64,000 nucleotides of DNA, from contig JAIXWF010000017.1 in assembly GCA_027482185.1 (NCBI GenBank), positions 1 to 64,000 of the forward strand. The letters are read 5' to 3'. The notes beneath the pieces were generated by a model that worked only from the letters and a program-made list of their open reading frames with translations, was not told where the DNA came from and did no database searches. The stretch comes from Opitutaceae bacterium (GTDB lineage: Bacteria > Verrucomicrobiota > Verrucomicrobiia > Opitutales > Opitutaceae). Positions within the stretch are counted from its first letter, which is position 1, and each line of letters begins with the position of its first letter. The position numbers and the translations under genes were made by a program. This document shows, in pieces, positions 36,841 to 44,654 of the stretch.

Positions 36841-39156
36841 TCAGCGGGCGCCGGAGAGGAATTGGCGGGCGCCGGCGTGATTCGGGTCGAGGGCGAGGGC
36901 CTGGCGGGCGGCGGCGACGGCGGCGGCGCGTTCGCCGCGTTGCCACAGGACGGTGGCGCGGGCGTACGGGTAGTCGGCGACGCCGGGCGCGGCCTGCGCG
37001 GCGGTATCGAGGGCGGCGAGGGCGTCCGCGGGGCGGCCGGTTTGCGCCAGGAGGAGGCCGAGGTTGTACCAGGCGCGGTCGAAACGCGGGTTGCGGCGGA
37101 CGGTTTCCCGCAGGGCCAATTCCGCATCCGGCAATTTGCCGGCGCCGGCGAAGGCGAGGGCGGCGTTGAAGGCGAGGGGCGCTTCCGTCGGGGCCAACTG
37201 GGCCGCGCGCCAGAGCGAGGAGGCGGCTTCGGCGCTGCGGCCGACTTCGTTGAGCATGAGGCCGAGGGCTTCGTGCAGACCGGCGGAATTGGGATCCCAT
37301 TGCACGGCGAGGCGGAGTTGTTTTTCCGACTCGGCGGTTTGGCCGCGGTTGAAAAGATCCTGGCCGATCCGGAGACGGCCGGTGGGTTGGTCGGCGCTGA
37401 CGGCGAGGTAGGCGTCGAGTTCGGCGCGGAGCGGCGAGCCGGCGGGCAACTCGGGGGACAGCGGCCAGGCGGCGTCGAGGCGGACGAGGCGGGACGAATC
37501 CTGGAGCAGCGGGCGGAGATTGGCGGCCTCGGCGGGCGCGGTGGACAGCACTTGGGCGGCGGCGGAGCGGACCATCGGGTCGGCGTCGCTGCGGGCGGCG
37601 CGGGCGGCCTCGAGCAGGCGCGGGTGCTGCGCGGCGAAGGGGCGGGCGACGAGGAGGAGGGTGGCGCGCCACGCGGGAACATCTTCGGTCGCGAGGGTGG
37701 CGAGGAGGCGGTCGGGGGCGTCGGCCGCGCCGGCCTGGGCGGCGGCGATGACGCGGGTGCGGGCGCGCTGGCGGGAATCGAGTTTGGCGCCGTACCAACG
37801 GTCGGCGTGGCCGATGGCCCAGTCCGTATCCTTGTCGGCATGACAGCGGTTGCAGGCGTTGGGGATGCCGAGCTCCTTGGTCAGCAGCGGATCCGGTTTC
37901 GTGAAGCCGTGGTCGTGGCGCGGGTCGCGCTGCATGTAGGTCGTCGTCGGCATATGGCACGAGACGCATTGGTTGCCGGTGCTGCCGGCGGCGTGGTGCG
38001 AATGCGCGAGCGGATCGATGACGGGGGCGTTGAGCCGGCCGCCGGGGCTGTGGCATTGCATGCACAGCGCGTTGTTGGACGCGGGCAAAATGGTTTTGCC
38101 GGAATGCGGATCGTGGCAGTCGAGGCAGGTGACGCCGGCCTTGCCGCCCATGCGCGACGTGAGGATCGAGGTGAAGTTGAAGTCTTCGTCGCGGACCTGG
38201 CCGTCGGGGTAGAAGATGTTGGCCTCGGTCGGGAGGGTGAGGCGGAAGTGGTCGTGGTAGGGGAGGTCGGCGCGGAGTTCGCCGGTGAGCAATTCGTTGC
38301 GGGCGTGGCAGGGGGCGCAGGTTTCCTGGGCGCGTTGGCGCTGGGCGAAGACGGCGGCGGGGGCGGGCGCGGGGCGGGCGGCTTTCTGGCCGGTCTTGGC
38401 GGTGGCGGCGTGGTCGGCGGGCATCGCGTGGCATTGCGCGCAGCCGACGCCGTGTTCGGTCCAGGTGGTCGCGTAGGTGTCGGCGACGGCGTCATAGTTT
38501 TTCCGATACCCCGTCATGTGGCAGTGGGCGCACATGGCGTTCCAGTTCATGCCGCGGCCGCGCCAGTGGCCCCATTCGCCGGGCTGGCGGCGTTCGTCGC
38601 CGAAGACGTTGAACCATTCCTTCTTCGCGGGATCGAAGGCGAGTTCGGCGGCCTGGTAGCGGCCGCCGCCGATGGGCACGATGTATTGGCGGAGCGGCGT
38701 GTGGCCGAGGGCGAATTCGGCGATGTAGGTTTCGAGGGCGGAGCTGCCGGCGCGTTTCTCGGTGAAGGTCGGTTTGCCGTCCTTCCATTCGACGCGGTAG
38801 GCGATGCCGTGGGCCTCGAATTCCTGGACGCGGCCGAAGGCATCGGCGTCGGCCTGCGCGTCGACGGGGCGGTTGGCGAGGGCGTGGTGCGAAGCGGCCC
38901 AGCTCTTGTAGATATCCTCGTGGCAGGAGCGGCAATCGGACGAGGGCGGGACGCGCGCGGGCTGGGCGGCGACGTTGGCGGCAGCGGAATTGCCGGCAGC
39001 GGATTTCGGCGCGGCAGTGGCGGCGGAGGACGACGAAGAGGAGGTGTTTTCCGCGGAATTGCGTTTCGCGCAGCCGCCGGCGAGCGCAAGGGCGGCGCAG
39101 GCGAGGAGGACGCGGAACGGGGAAAACGGGACGAACACGGCGTCAACGCGTGCCAA
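36841..39156 (-). CDS. Octaheme c-type cytochrome lipoprotein with C-terminal TPR repeats
   Basis: Exported electron-transfer protein of up to 771 residues. A lipoprotein signal (LALAGGC, Cys29) is followed by a Ser/Ala-rich linker. Eight CxxCH haem-binding motifs occur at about residues 75, 209, 239, 280, 344, 365, 397 and 435, in the cytochrome c554-like arrangement with distal His candidates such as SHHALANRP and HDPHSGK. After residue 450 come HEAT-like helices, then TPRs (from about 600, AVQWDPNSAGLHEALGLMLNEVG onward). The 39156 start is TTG inside the galM end; a GTG at 39138 gives a more typical signal peptide. The partner and redox substrate are unknown. Confidence 0.9.
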   Translation of the reverse strand: MARVDAVFVPFSPFRVLLACAALALAGGCAKRNSAENTSSSSSSAATAAPKSAAGNSAAANVAAQPARVPPSSDCRSCHEDIYKSWAASHHALANRPVDAQADADAFGRVQEFEAHGIAYRVEWKDGKPTFTEKRAGSSALETYIAEFALGHTPLRQYIVPIGGGRYQAAELAFDPAKKEWFNVFGDERRQPGEWGHWRGRGMNWNAMCAHCHMTGYRKNYDAVADTYATTWTEHGVGCAQCHAMPADHAATAKTGQKAARPAPAPAAVFAQRQRAQETCAPCHARNELLTGELRADLPYHDHFRLTLPTEANIFYPDGQVRDEDFNFTSILTSRMGGKAGVTCLDCHDPHSGKTILPASNNALCMQCHSPGGRLNAPVIDPLAHSHHAAGSTGNQCVSCHMPTTTYMQRDPRHDHGFTKPDPLLTKELGIPNACNRCHADKDTDWAIGHADRWYGAKLDSRQRARTRVIAAAQAGAADAPDRLLATLATEDVPAWRATLLLVARPFAAQHPRLLEAARAARSDADPMVRSAAAQVLSTAPAEAANLRPLLQDSSRLVRLDAAWPLSPELPAGSPLRAELDAYLAVSADQPTGRLRIGQDLFNRGQTAESEKQLRLAVQWDPNSAGLHEALGLMLNEVGRSAEAASSLWRAAQLAPTEAPLAFNAALAFAGAGKLPDAELALRETVRRNPRFDRAWYNLGLLLAQTGRPADALAALDTAAQAAPGVADYPYARATVLWQRGERAAAVAAARQALALDPNHAGARQFLSGAR

Positions 39157-40204
39157 AGCGGTAGACCGTGGTCGAGGTCAACGTGCGGCCGGGGCGCAGA
39201 ATCACGGAGGGGAAGGCGGGCTGGTTGGGCGAATCGGGGAAGTGCTGCGTCTCGAGGCAGAAGCCGCTGCGCCAGGGGTAGGCGGAGCCGGTTTTGCCGA
39301 CGATGGTGCCGGCGAGGAAATTGCCGGTGTAGAATTGGAAGCCGGGCTCGGTGGTGAGGAGGTCGAGGGTGCGGCCGGAGGTAGGGTCGTAAACGGAGGC
39401 GGCGGGGGCGAGCGGGGCGGGGCCGCGGTCGATGACGAAGTTGTGGTCGTAGCCGCCGGCGAGACGGAGTTGCTCGTGAGGCGCGTCGATGCGCGCGCCG
39501 ATGCGGTGCGGCGCGAGGAAATCGAGGGGCGTGCCGGCGACGGGGGCGAGTTCGCCGGTGGGGATGAGGCCGGCGTCGACGGGCGTGTAGCGGGAGGCGC
39601 GGAAAACGGCTTCGTGATCGAGAATCGTGCCGCGGCCCTCGCCGGCGAGGTTGAAGAAGGAATGGTTGGTGAGATTGACGGGCGTCGGGGCGTCGGCGAC
39701 GGCGGTGTAGTCGATCTGGAGGGCGTGGTCGGCGGTGACAGTGTAGACGACGGTGACGTCGAGATTGCCCGGGTAGCCTTCGTCGCCGGCGGGGCTGCGG
39801 TGGCGGAGGCGGAGGGCGGGGCCGGCGGCGGAGACGAAGGATTCGGCGGCCCAGACATAGCGGTCGAAGCCGCGGACGCCGCCGTGGAGGTGGCAAGGGA
39901 TGCCGTTGGGCGTGTTGTTGCGGGCGAGGTCGTAGGTGCGGCCGTCGAGGGAGAAACGGCCGTGGGCGATGCGGTTGCCGACGCGGCCGACGAGGCAGCC
40001 GAAGAACGAACCGTGGGTGGCGTAGGCGGCGGCGTCGGGGCAGCCGAGGACGACATCGGCGAGGCGGCCGGCGCGGTCGGGGGCGAAGAGGCGGACGACG
40101 GCCCCGCCGTAGTCGGTGATCTCGGCGCGGAAACCGGCGGCGTTTTCGAGGACGAAGAGTTGGGTCGGGGTGCCGTCGGGTAGGAGGCCGAAGGGGGTGG
40201 GCAT
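39143..40204 (-). CDS. galM: Aldose 1-epimerase (mutarotase)
   Basis: Interconverts alpha and beta anomers of hexoses and pentoses. The 353-residue protein (ATG at 40204) carries the GalM fold motifs: substrate-binding GCLVGRVGNRIAHGRF, catalytic acid His in NLTNHSFFNLAGEG and catalytic base Glu in LTTEPGFQFYTGN. No signal peptide is present, so it is cytoplasmic. A longer frame to 40657 crosses the divergent gene and the repeat tract and was rejected. It slightly overlaps or abuts the cytochrome gene behind it. Physiologically it fits the sugar-uptake genes elsewhere in the window. Confidence 0.94.
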   Translation of the reverse strand: MPTPFGLLPDGTPTQLFVLENAAGFRAEITDYGGAVVRLFAPDRAGRLADVVLGCPDAAAYATHGSFFGCLVGRVGNRIAHGRFSLDGRTYDLARNNTPNGIPCHLHGGVRGFDRYVWAAESFVSAAGPALRLRHRSPAGDEGYPGNLDVTVVYTVTADHALQIDYTAVADAPTPVNLTNHSFFNLAGEGRGTILDHEAVFRASRYTPVDAGLIPTGELAPVAGTPLDFLAPHRIGARIDAPHEQLRLAGGYDHNFVIDRGPAPLAPAASVYDPTSGRTLDLLTTEPGFQFYTGNFLAGTIVGKTGSAYPWRSGFCLETQHFPDSPNQPAFPSVILRPGRTLTSTTVYRFGTR

Positions 40205-40205
40205 G

Positions 40206-40390
40206 GGCGGGATAGAAGGCGGAAGGCGGAAGGCGAAAATCGGAAAAGGCGGAAATCGGAAAAGCGGGAAACGGAGGATCAAAGAAGAAAGAGGGGAAAG
40301 AAGAAGGAAGAAACAGGGGCGGAAGGCGGTCGGCGGAAATTGGAAAATTGGGAAATTGGAAGACTGGGAAACGAAGGCCGGTGGGCGGAG
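40206..40390. repeat. Polypurine low-complexity repeat tract
   Basis: Purine-rich stretch between divergent galM and a flavin reductase-like gene. It holds units such as GAAGGCGGAAGGCGGAAGGC, GGAAATCGGAAAAGCGGG and AATTGGAAAATTGGGAAATTGG. Any promoter for either gene must lie within or at the edges of this tract. Confidence 0.75.
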
Positions 40391-40433
40391 GTCGGGGGAT
40401 TGCTTCAGGAGCGGGCAATGCCACGGTGGAGGG

Positions 40434-41039
40434 ATGGAAATCGATTTTTCGGCGCTGAAGGCGCGGGACGCGTATGCGTGGATGATCGCGACGATTTTGC
40501 CGCGGCCGGTGGCGTGGGTGGCGACGGTGTCGCCGGACGGGAAAACGAACCTGGCGCCGTTTTCGTTTTTCCAAGGCGTGACGGCGAATCCGCCGACGCT
40601 GATGTTCGTGCCGGTGAACACGCGCGAGGGCGCGAAGAAGGACACGGTGCGCAACATCGAGGCGACGGGGGAATTCGTCGTGAACCTCGTGCCATTCGCG
40701 CTCGTCGAGGCGATGAGCGCAACGTCGGCGAGCCTGCCCTACGGCGAGAGCGAATTCGAAAAGTTCGGCATCGCGGCGGCACCGAGCACGACGGTGAAAC
40801 CGCCGCGCGTGGCGGCGGCGCCGGTGGCGTTCGAGTGCAAGCTCGACCGGATCGTGACGATCGGCGAGGGGCCGCTGGCGGCGAATGTCGTATTCGGAAG
40901 AATCCTACGCGTGCACGTGGCGGATGCGGTGCTCGGGGCGGACGGCAAACCGGACGCGGGCAAACTCGATCTCATCGCGCGCCTCGGCGGCGACGGCTAC
41001 GCGCGGACGACGGATCGGTTTGAATTGGAGAGGCCGTAG
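40434..41039 (+). CDS. Flavin reductase-like FMN-binding protein
   Basis: 201-residue protein of the flavin reductase-like (DIM6/NTAB, split-barrel FMN) family. The typical start is visible: LPRPVAWVATVSPDGKTNLAPFSFFQGVTANPP, then NIEATGEFVVNLVP. Members bind FMN and reduce flavins or small substrates with NAD(P)H; the substrate here is unknown. ATG at 40434 follows a GGTGGAGGG ribosome-binding stretch. It converges on the AraC-type gene with a 67-bp purine-rich gap. Confidence 0.9.
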   Translation: MEIDFSALKARDAYAWMIATILPRPVAWVATVSPDGKTNLAPFSFFQGVTANPPTLMFVPVNTREGAKKDTVRNIEATGEFVVNLVPFALVEAMSATSASLPYGESEFEKFGIAAAPSTTVKPPRVAAAPVAFECKLDRIVTIGEGPLAANVVFGRILRVHVADAVLGADGKPDAGKLDLIARLGGDGYARTTDRFELERP

Positions 41040-41106
41040 GCGGAAAAGCGGAAAAGCGGGAAACGGGGAAATTGGAAAAGGGGAGATTGGGAAAACGGGA
41101 AACGGG
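41040..41106. repeat. Polypurine tract at a convergent border
   Basis: GGCGGAAAAGCGGAAAAGCGGG, GGGGAAATTGG and GGGAAAACGGG units fill the gap between two converging genes. Same style as the other tracts. Confidence 0.7.
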
Positions 41107-41997
41107 TCAGCGGGGGCGGACGGGGACGAGGTATTCGAACTCGCAGGATTCGCCGCCGTCGCCGAAGCGTTCGTCCTGTCGGTCGAGGTTGGGGCTGTCG
41201 CGGTGGACGTAGCCGGAGCGGGGCAGCCAGGAGCCGAAGGCGTAGTTGATCGTTTCGGCCAGCCGGGCGACGGGACCGCGGTGCGTGAAGCAGGCGTAGG
41301 TGCCGGCGGGGATGGTCCAGTGGACGAAGGGGGCCTTGGGAGTGTGCCCGGCGGGCAGATTGACGGCGGCGAGGTACTCGAGCTCGTCGGGGTGGCGGCG
41401 GACGCCGTCGGTAGGGCAACGCGCGGCGCCGTAGATGCAGCGTTCCACGGGTTCCGGCAACTGCGGGATGAGCGGGCAGAAGCGCGCGTACAGTTTCGGG
41501 ATGACGTCGAGGTTGTCGGCGTCGGGGGACATCGGCCCGATGAAGCGGGCGGAAAGACCGTGGAGTTGGAGGGCGGGCAGGTGGATCAGTTTGGGTTCCA
41601 TGGAAGTCCGGCGGGGGAGACGTTGCAGGCGTTGCAGGGTGAGGCGGGGGCGGGTGCGGTTCCAAGCGAGGCCGCCTTGGCGGCGGAAGGCGCTCGGGGT
41701 CGTCCCGAAGGCGGCGCGGAAGGCGCGGGTGAACGCCTCGTGGGACTCGAATTGGTAGTCGAGGGCGACCTCGAGGATCGAGCGGCGCGAGGCGCGCAGG
41801 TCGTCGGCCGCGGCGGTGAGCCGGCGGCGCCGGATGTAGGCGCCGAGCGATTCGCCGGTGAGCTCGGCAAAGAGGCGATGGAAGTGCCAGAGCGAGAAGC
41901 CGGCGCGGCGGGCGACCGTATCGAGCGAGATGCGTTCGCGCAGGTGCCGCTCGATCAGATCGGCGGCGCGGAGAACGGCTTCACGGTAGCGTGGCAT
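41107..41997 (-). CDS. AraC-family regulator with GyrI-like ligand domain
   Basis: 296-residue transcription factor of the Rob/SoxS-plus-effector type. The N-terminal AraC HTH pair (about 5-105) contains ISLDTVARRAGFSLWHFHRLF and SILEVALDYQFESHEAFTRAF. A short Arg-rich linker leads to a GyrI-like/BacR small-molecule-binding domain (about 135-296, with ending GGESCEFEYLVPVRP). Such proteins usually bind amphipathic compounds and activate efflux or detoxification genes. Upstream, a polypurine tract separates it from the methyltransferase gene. No target can be named. Confidence 0.9.
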   Translation of the reverse strand: MPRYREAVLRAADLIERHLRERISLDTVARRAGFSLWHFHRLFAELTGESLGAYIRRRRLTAAADDLRASRRSILEVALDYQFESHEAFTRAFRAAFGTTPSAFRRQGGLAWNRTRPRLTLQRLQRLPRRTSMEPKLIHLPALQLHGLSARFIGPMSPDADNLDVIPKLYARFCPLIPQLPEPVERCIYGAARCPTDGVRRHPDELEYLAAVNLPAGHTPKAPFVHWTIPAGTYACFTHRGPVARLAETINYAFGSWLPRSGYVHRDSPNLDRQDERFGDGGESCEFEYLVPVRPR

Positions 41998-42049
41998 CGG
42001 AAAACAGCCCGCAGCTTAGCAGACGTCCGCGCCCGGGGGCTTGATCTTC

Positions 42050-42288
42050 TGTGCGATTTTTCGGTGGGCGCCGGGGAAGACGCGGAAGACGGGAAGACGC
42101 GGAAGACGGGGAAGACGCGGAAGAGGAGAAAGACGGGGAACGGGATTGGCGGGAAAGGCCGAGGGTATGACGTGTCGATCCCGTGGATTTTGATCCTGTC
42201 CATCCTGTCCCGGATCGGGGGGAGGGATTGCAAGGCAGAGACAGGATCGGACAGGACGACGGAGACAGGAGGGACAGGATTTGGGGGA
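42050..42288. repeat. Polypurine repeat tract with CCTGTCC/GGACAGG units
   Basis: Between the AraC-type and methyltransferase genes. First part: GAAGACGCGGAAGACGGGAAG units. Second part: CCTGTCCATCCTGTCCC followed later by GACAGGATCGGACAGGACG and GACAGGAGGGACAGG, which are mutually complementary and could fold into a hairpin. No gene in the tract. Confidence 0.75.
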
Positions 42289-43233
42289 TCAGGTTTTCCG
42301 GTTTTTCGCGGGCGCGATTTTCGGAGTCTCCCGCACGGCGGACCAGAAACGGCATTCGTCGGAGAAGTCGCGGACGGCGCGGGATTCCTTCGCGACCTCG
42401 GGCCTCAGGGCGTCGAAGGTGTGCGTCCAGCCGGTGGCGGCGAGATCCTCGAGGATCTCGCGGCGGTCGGGCAGGTGCATGAAGGTGCGGCCGGCTTCGT
42501 CCTCGAAGTAGCGGTCGCCGAACTCGACGAGCCGCGGGTCCTGTTCGCCGCGCGTCCAGCGGATCGTCTCGAGCCGCCAAAGGGCGCGTTCGGTGGGCGT
42601 GGCGTCGCGGTCGTGGGTCGTGAAGAGCAGCGGCGCGCCGGGCGCGCAGACCGCGGCGAGCCCGCGCAAGGCTTCGCGCCGGTGCGCGCGGCCGGGGATC
42701 TGCATGAGGCCGTTGAAGGGGAAGAGGGCGCCGCCGAAATAGCCGCGCGGGTCGGTGCAGCCGCGCGGGCGCGCGCGGGTGAAGTGATCGGCGAGCGGGC
42801 AGCCGGGGGCGAGGAGGGCGGTGGCGTCGGCGTGGAGGAAGGTGAGAGGGGCGGGGGCTATGGGTCCTGTAGGTCCTATGGGTCCCATGGGACGGATGGG
42901 ACTTATGGGAGTGATATCGGCTGCGGGAGCGGGAGGGGAATTTTCCGGGAGGCGTTCGGCGGCGAGGCTGCGGGCTTGGTCGACCAACTCTTCGGCGAAG
43001 TCGAAGGCGACGAGCTCGCGGTAGCCGAGCGCCCAGAGGCCGAGGGTCACGCGGCCGGCGCCGCAGCCGGCCTCGATCAACGGCGCGGTGCGATCGGGTA
43101 AGAAGCGCTCGATCAGGATCCGCTCCGAGGCCCACAGCCCGAGCTCGTGCGCGGCGCGCGTGTAGTGCACGACGGCCGGGAGATCGTTGAAATCGGCCCG
43201 GACCGTGGCGGCGGTGATCTTGCCGGGGGGCAT
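42289..43233 (-). CDS. SAM-dependent methyltransferase with in-frame repeat insertion
   Basis: 314-residue class I methyltransferase. The SAM-binding motif I is LIEAGCGAGRVTLGLW (about 52-67), with acidic loop VAFDFAEELVDQA. Residues about 106-128 are a Pro/Ile/Gly/Met repeat (SPIRPMGPIGPTGPIAP) placed between the SAM-binding acidic loop and the following LTFLHADATALL motif; it is encoded by a GGGTCCTATGGG-type DNA repeat. Such an insert is not part of the fold, so it is probably a surface loop. The later part (RPRGCTDPRGYFGGALFPFNG, LLFTTHDRD) does not identify the substrate. Confidence 0.85.
   Translation of the reverse strand: MPPGKITAATVRADFNDLPAVVHYTRAAHELGLWASERILIERFLPDRTAPLIEAGCGAGRVTLGLWALGYRELVAFDFAEELVDQARSLAAERLPENSPPAPAADITPISPIRPMGPIGPTGPIAPAPLTFLHADATALLAPGCPLADHFTRARPRGCTDPRGYFGGALFPFNGLMQIPGRAHRREALRGLAAVCAPGAPLLFTTHDRDATPTERALWRLETIRWTRGEQDPRLVEFGDRYFEDEAGRTFMHLPDRREILEDLAATGWTHTFDALRPEVAKESRAVRDFSDECRFWSAVRETPKIAPAKNRKT
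42850..42918. repeat. Short tandem repeat inside the methyltransferase gene
   Basis: ATGGGTCCTGTAGGTCCTATGGG-like units: CTATGGGTCC, TGTAGGTCC, TATGGGTCCC, ATGGGACGG, ATGGGACTT and ATGGGAGTG follow each other. Their 9-base period keeps the coding frame. Confidence 0.8.
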
Positions 43234-43240
43234 GGAGGTG

Positions 43241-43300
43241 GAGCTTTCGGCGATCAGCGATCAGCTTTCAGCTCCCGGTGGTTTAAGATCAGCCAGAGCT
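43241..43300. repeat. Short GATCAGC/TTTCAGC repeat near the methyltransferase start
   Basis: CGATCAGCGATCAGCTTTCAGCTC followed by AAGATCAGCC and GAGCTTGAGCTGAAGG, lying between two minus-strand genes. It resembles the CTTTCAGC unit of the tract at 3581-3661. Function unknown. Confidence 0.4.
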
Positions 43301-43326
43301 TGAGCTGAAGGCGGGCGAGCTTGGGC

Positions 43327-44466
43327 TTACCGCTTTCTCTTCCAAGCGGCGATGAACATGCCGTTGGCGTCGAGTTCGTGGGGCCAGAGGGTGACGCGCG
43401 GGTCGGCGTCGAAGAGCGGGTGCGGTTCGAATTCCGGATGGGCGGCGGCGAAGGCGTCGGCGATCGCGGTCGTCTCGCTGCGTGTGAGCGTGCACACGGC
43501 GTAGACGAGGCGGCCGCCGGGTTTCAACGAGCCGGCGACCTGGTTGAGGAGGCCGAGCTGGATGGCGGCGAGTTCCTGCACGTCGGCGGGCGTGGTGGTC
43601 CAACGGGCCTGCGGGTTGCGCTGCCAGGTGCCGACGCCGCTGCAGGGGGCGTCGAGGAGGACGCCGTCGAATTTGGCCTTGGTCGGAAGTTTGGCGGTGC
43701 CGTCCCAGACCGCGGTGCGGTAGTTGAACAGCTGGGCGCGGGAGGCGCGGCGTTTGAGCGTATCCAGTCGCTTGGTATGGCGGTCGGTGGCCCAGATCAG
43801 GCCCTTGTTGGCCATGAGGTCGGCGAGGTGGAGCGTCTTGCCGCCTTCGCCGGCGCAGGCGTCCCACCAGGTTTCGCCGGGCTTGGGCGCGCAGGCGTGG
43901 CCGACGAGCTGGGAGGCGAGATCCTGGATCTCGAAGTCGCCGTGTTTGAATTCCTCGGTGCGGAAGAGATCCTGGCGGCCCTTGAAACGCAGGGCGTCGG
44001 GGGCGCGCTGCGAAAAGTCGCAGTCGCGGAGGGCGGCGGCGAGTTTCGCGCCCTGGTTGGGGCGGGCGCGGAGCCAGAGGGCGGGGTCGCGCTGGAGCTG
44101 GCGGAGGTAGGCGGCCTTGGCGGCGGCGGCCGCGGCGGGATCGGCCGGGAAATCGAGTTCGGTCCAGAGCCATTCCGGGACGGCGCGGACGGCGAGGGCC
44201 TCGGCCTTGACGGATTTCTCGTCGGCGGCGAAGCGCGCGTGGAGGGTGCCGGCCTGTTCGACGCGCTTCTGCGGGGAAGACTTGGGGTCGAGCCAGGAGA
44301 GCCAGCGGAAGTAGGAGAATACGGCGTGGCTGATCGCGCGCTTGGCCGGCGGCTGCAGGTAGCGGTGGGTCTCGAAATAGAAACGGAGGGCGGAGTCCGC
44401 GCGCTGTTCGGCGGAGATCGTCGAGATCACCTGGGCGGCGTGGTTGAGCGTGGCGGCGAGGTCCAT
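43327..44466 (-). CDS. RsmB/NOP2-family RNA (cytosine-5-) methyltransferase
   Basis: Transfers a methyl group to C5 of a cytidine in RNA using SAM. The 379-residue protein has an N-terminal NusB-like helical part (about 1-130) and a C-terminal Rossmann domain. SAM-binding motif I is WWDACAGEGGKTLHLADLM. The two catalytic cysteines are in motif IV (LLDAPCSGVGTW) and motif VI (VYAVCTLTRSET). Thr replaces the Ser of the common CSxxxxE wording, which is tolerated in the family. RsmB (16S C967) is the closest guess, but a different RNA target is possible. It starts next to a polypurine tract. Confidence 0.9.
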   Translation of the reverse strand: MDLAATLNHAAQVISTISAEQRADSALRFYFETHRYLQPPAKRAISHAVFSYFRWLSWLDPKSSPQKRVEQAGTLHARFAADEKSVKAEALAVRAVPEWLWTELDFPADPAAAAAAKAAYLRQLQRDPALWLRARPNQGAKLAAALRDCDFSQRAPDALRFKGRQDLFRTEEFKHGDFEIQDLASQLVGHACAPKPGETWWDACAGEGGKTLHLADLMANKGLIWATDRHTKRLDTLKRRASRAQLFNYRTAVWDGTAKLPTKAKFDGVLLDAPCSGVGTWQRNPQARWTTTPADVQELAAIQLGLLNQVAGSLKPGGRLVYAVCTLTRSETTAIADAFAAAHPEFEPHPLFDADPRVTLWPHELDANGMFIAAWKRKR

Positions 44467-44654
44467 GGAAATGCGGAATTCGGAAACCGGAGACCGGAGA
44501 CGGAAAGGCGAAAGGCGAAAGGAGAAAGGCGGAAGGAGAATTCCGGCATGCGGAGACCGGACACCGGAAACAGAAAGATGGATACGGAGCCGGACGGGAG
44601 AAGGCGAGGCCGGCGTTTGTTTCCGGTCTCCGGTTTCCGCATTCCGGTCTTATC
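44467..44654. repeat. Polypurine repeat tract
   Basis: Between dnaE and the RNA methyltransferase gene. Units: GGAAACCGGAGACCGGAGACGG, AAAGGCGAAAGGCGAAAGG, GCATGCGGAGACCGGACACCGG and, at the end, TTTCCGGTCTCCGGTTTCCGC, which is complementary to the first unit. It contains no gene. Confidence 0.75.

Noticed and set aside
42850-42918. Possible frameshifting or variable-number switch in the methyltransferase
   Set aside because: The unit is about 9 bases, so copy-number change keeps the frame; on/off phase switching is not expected.
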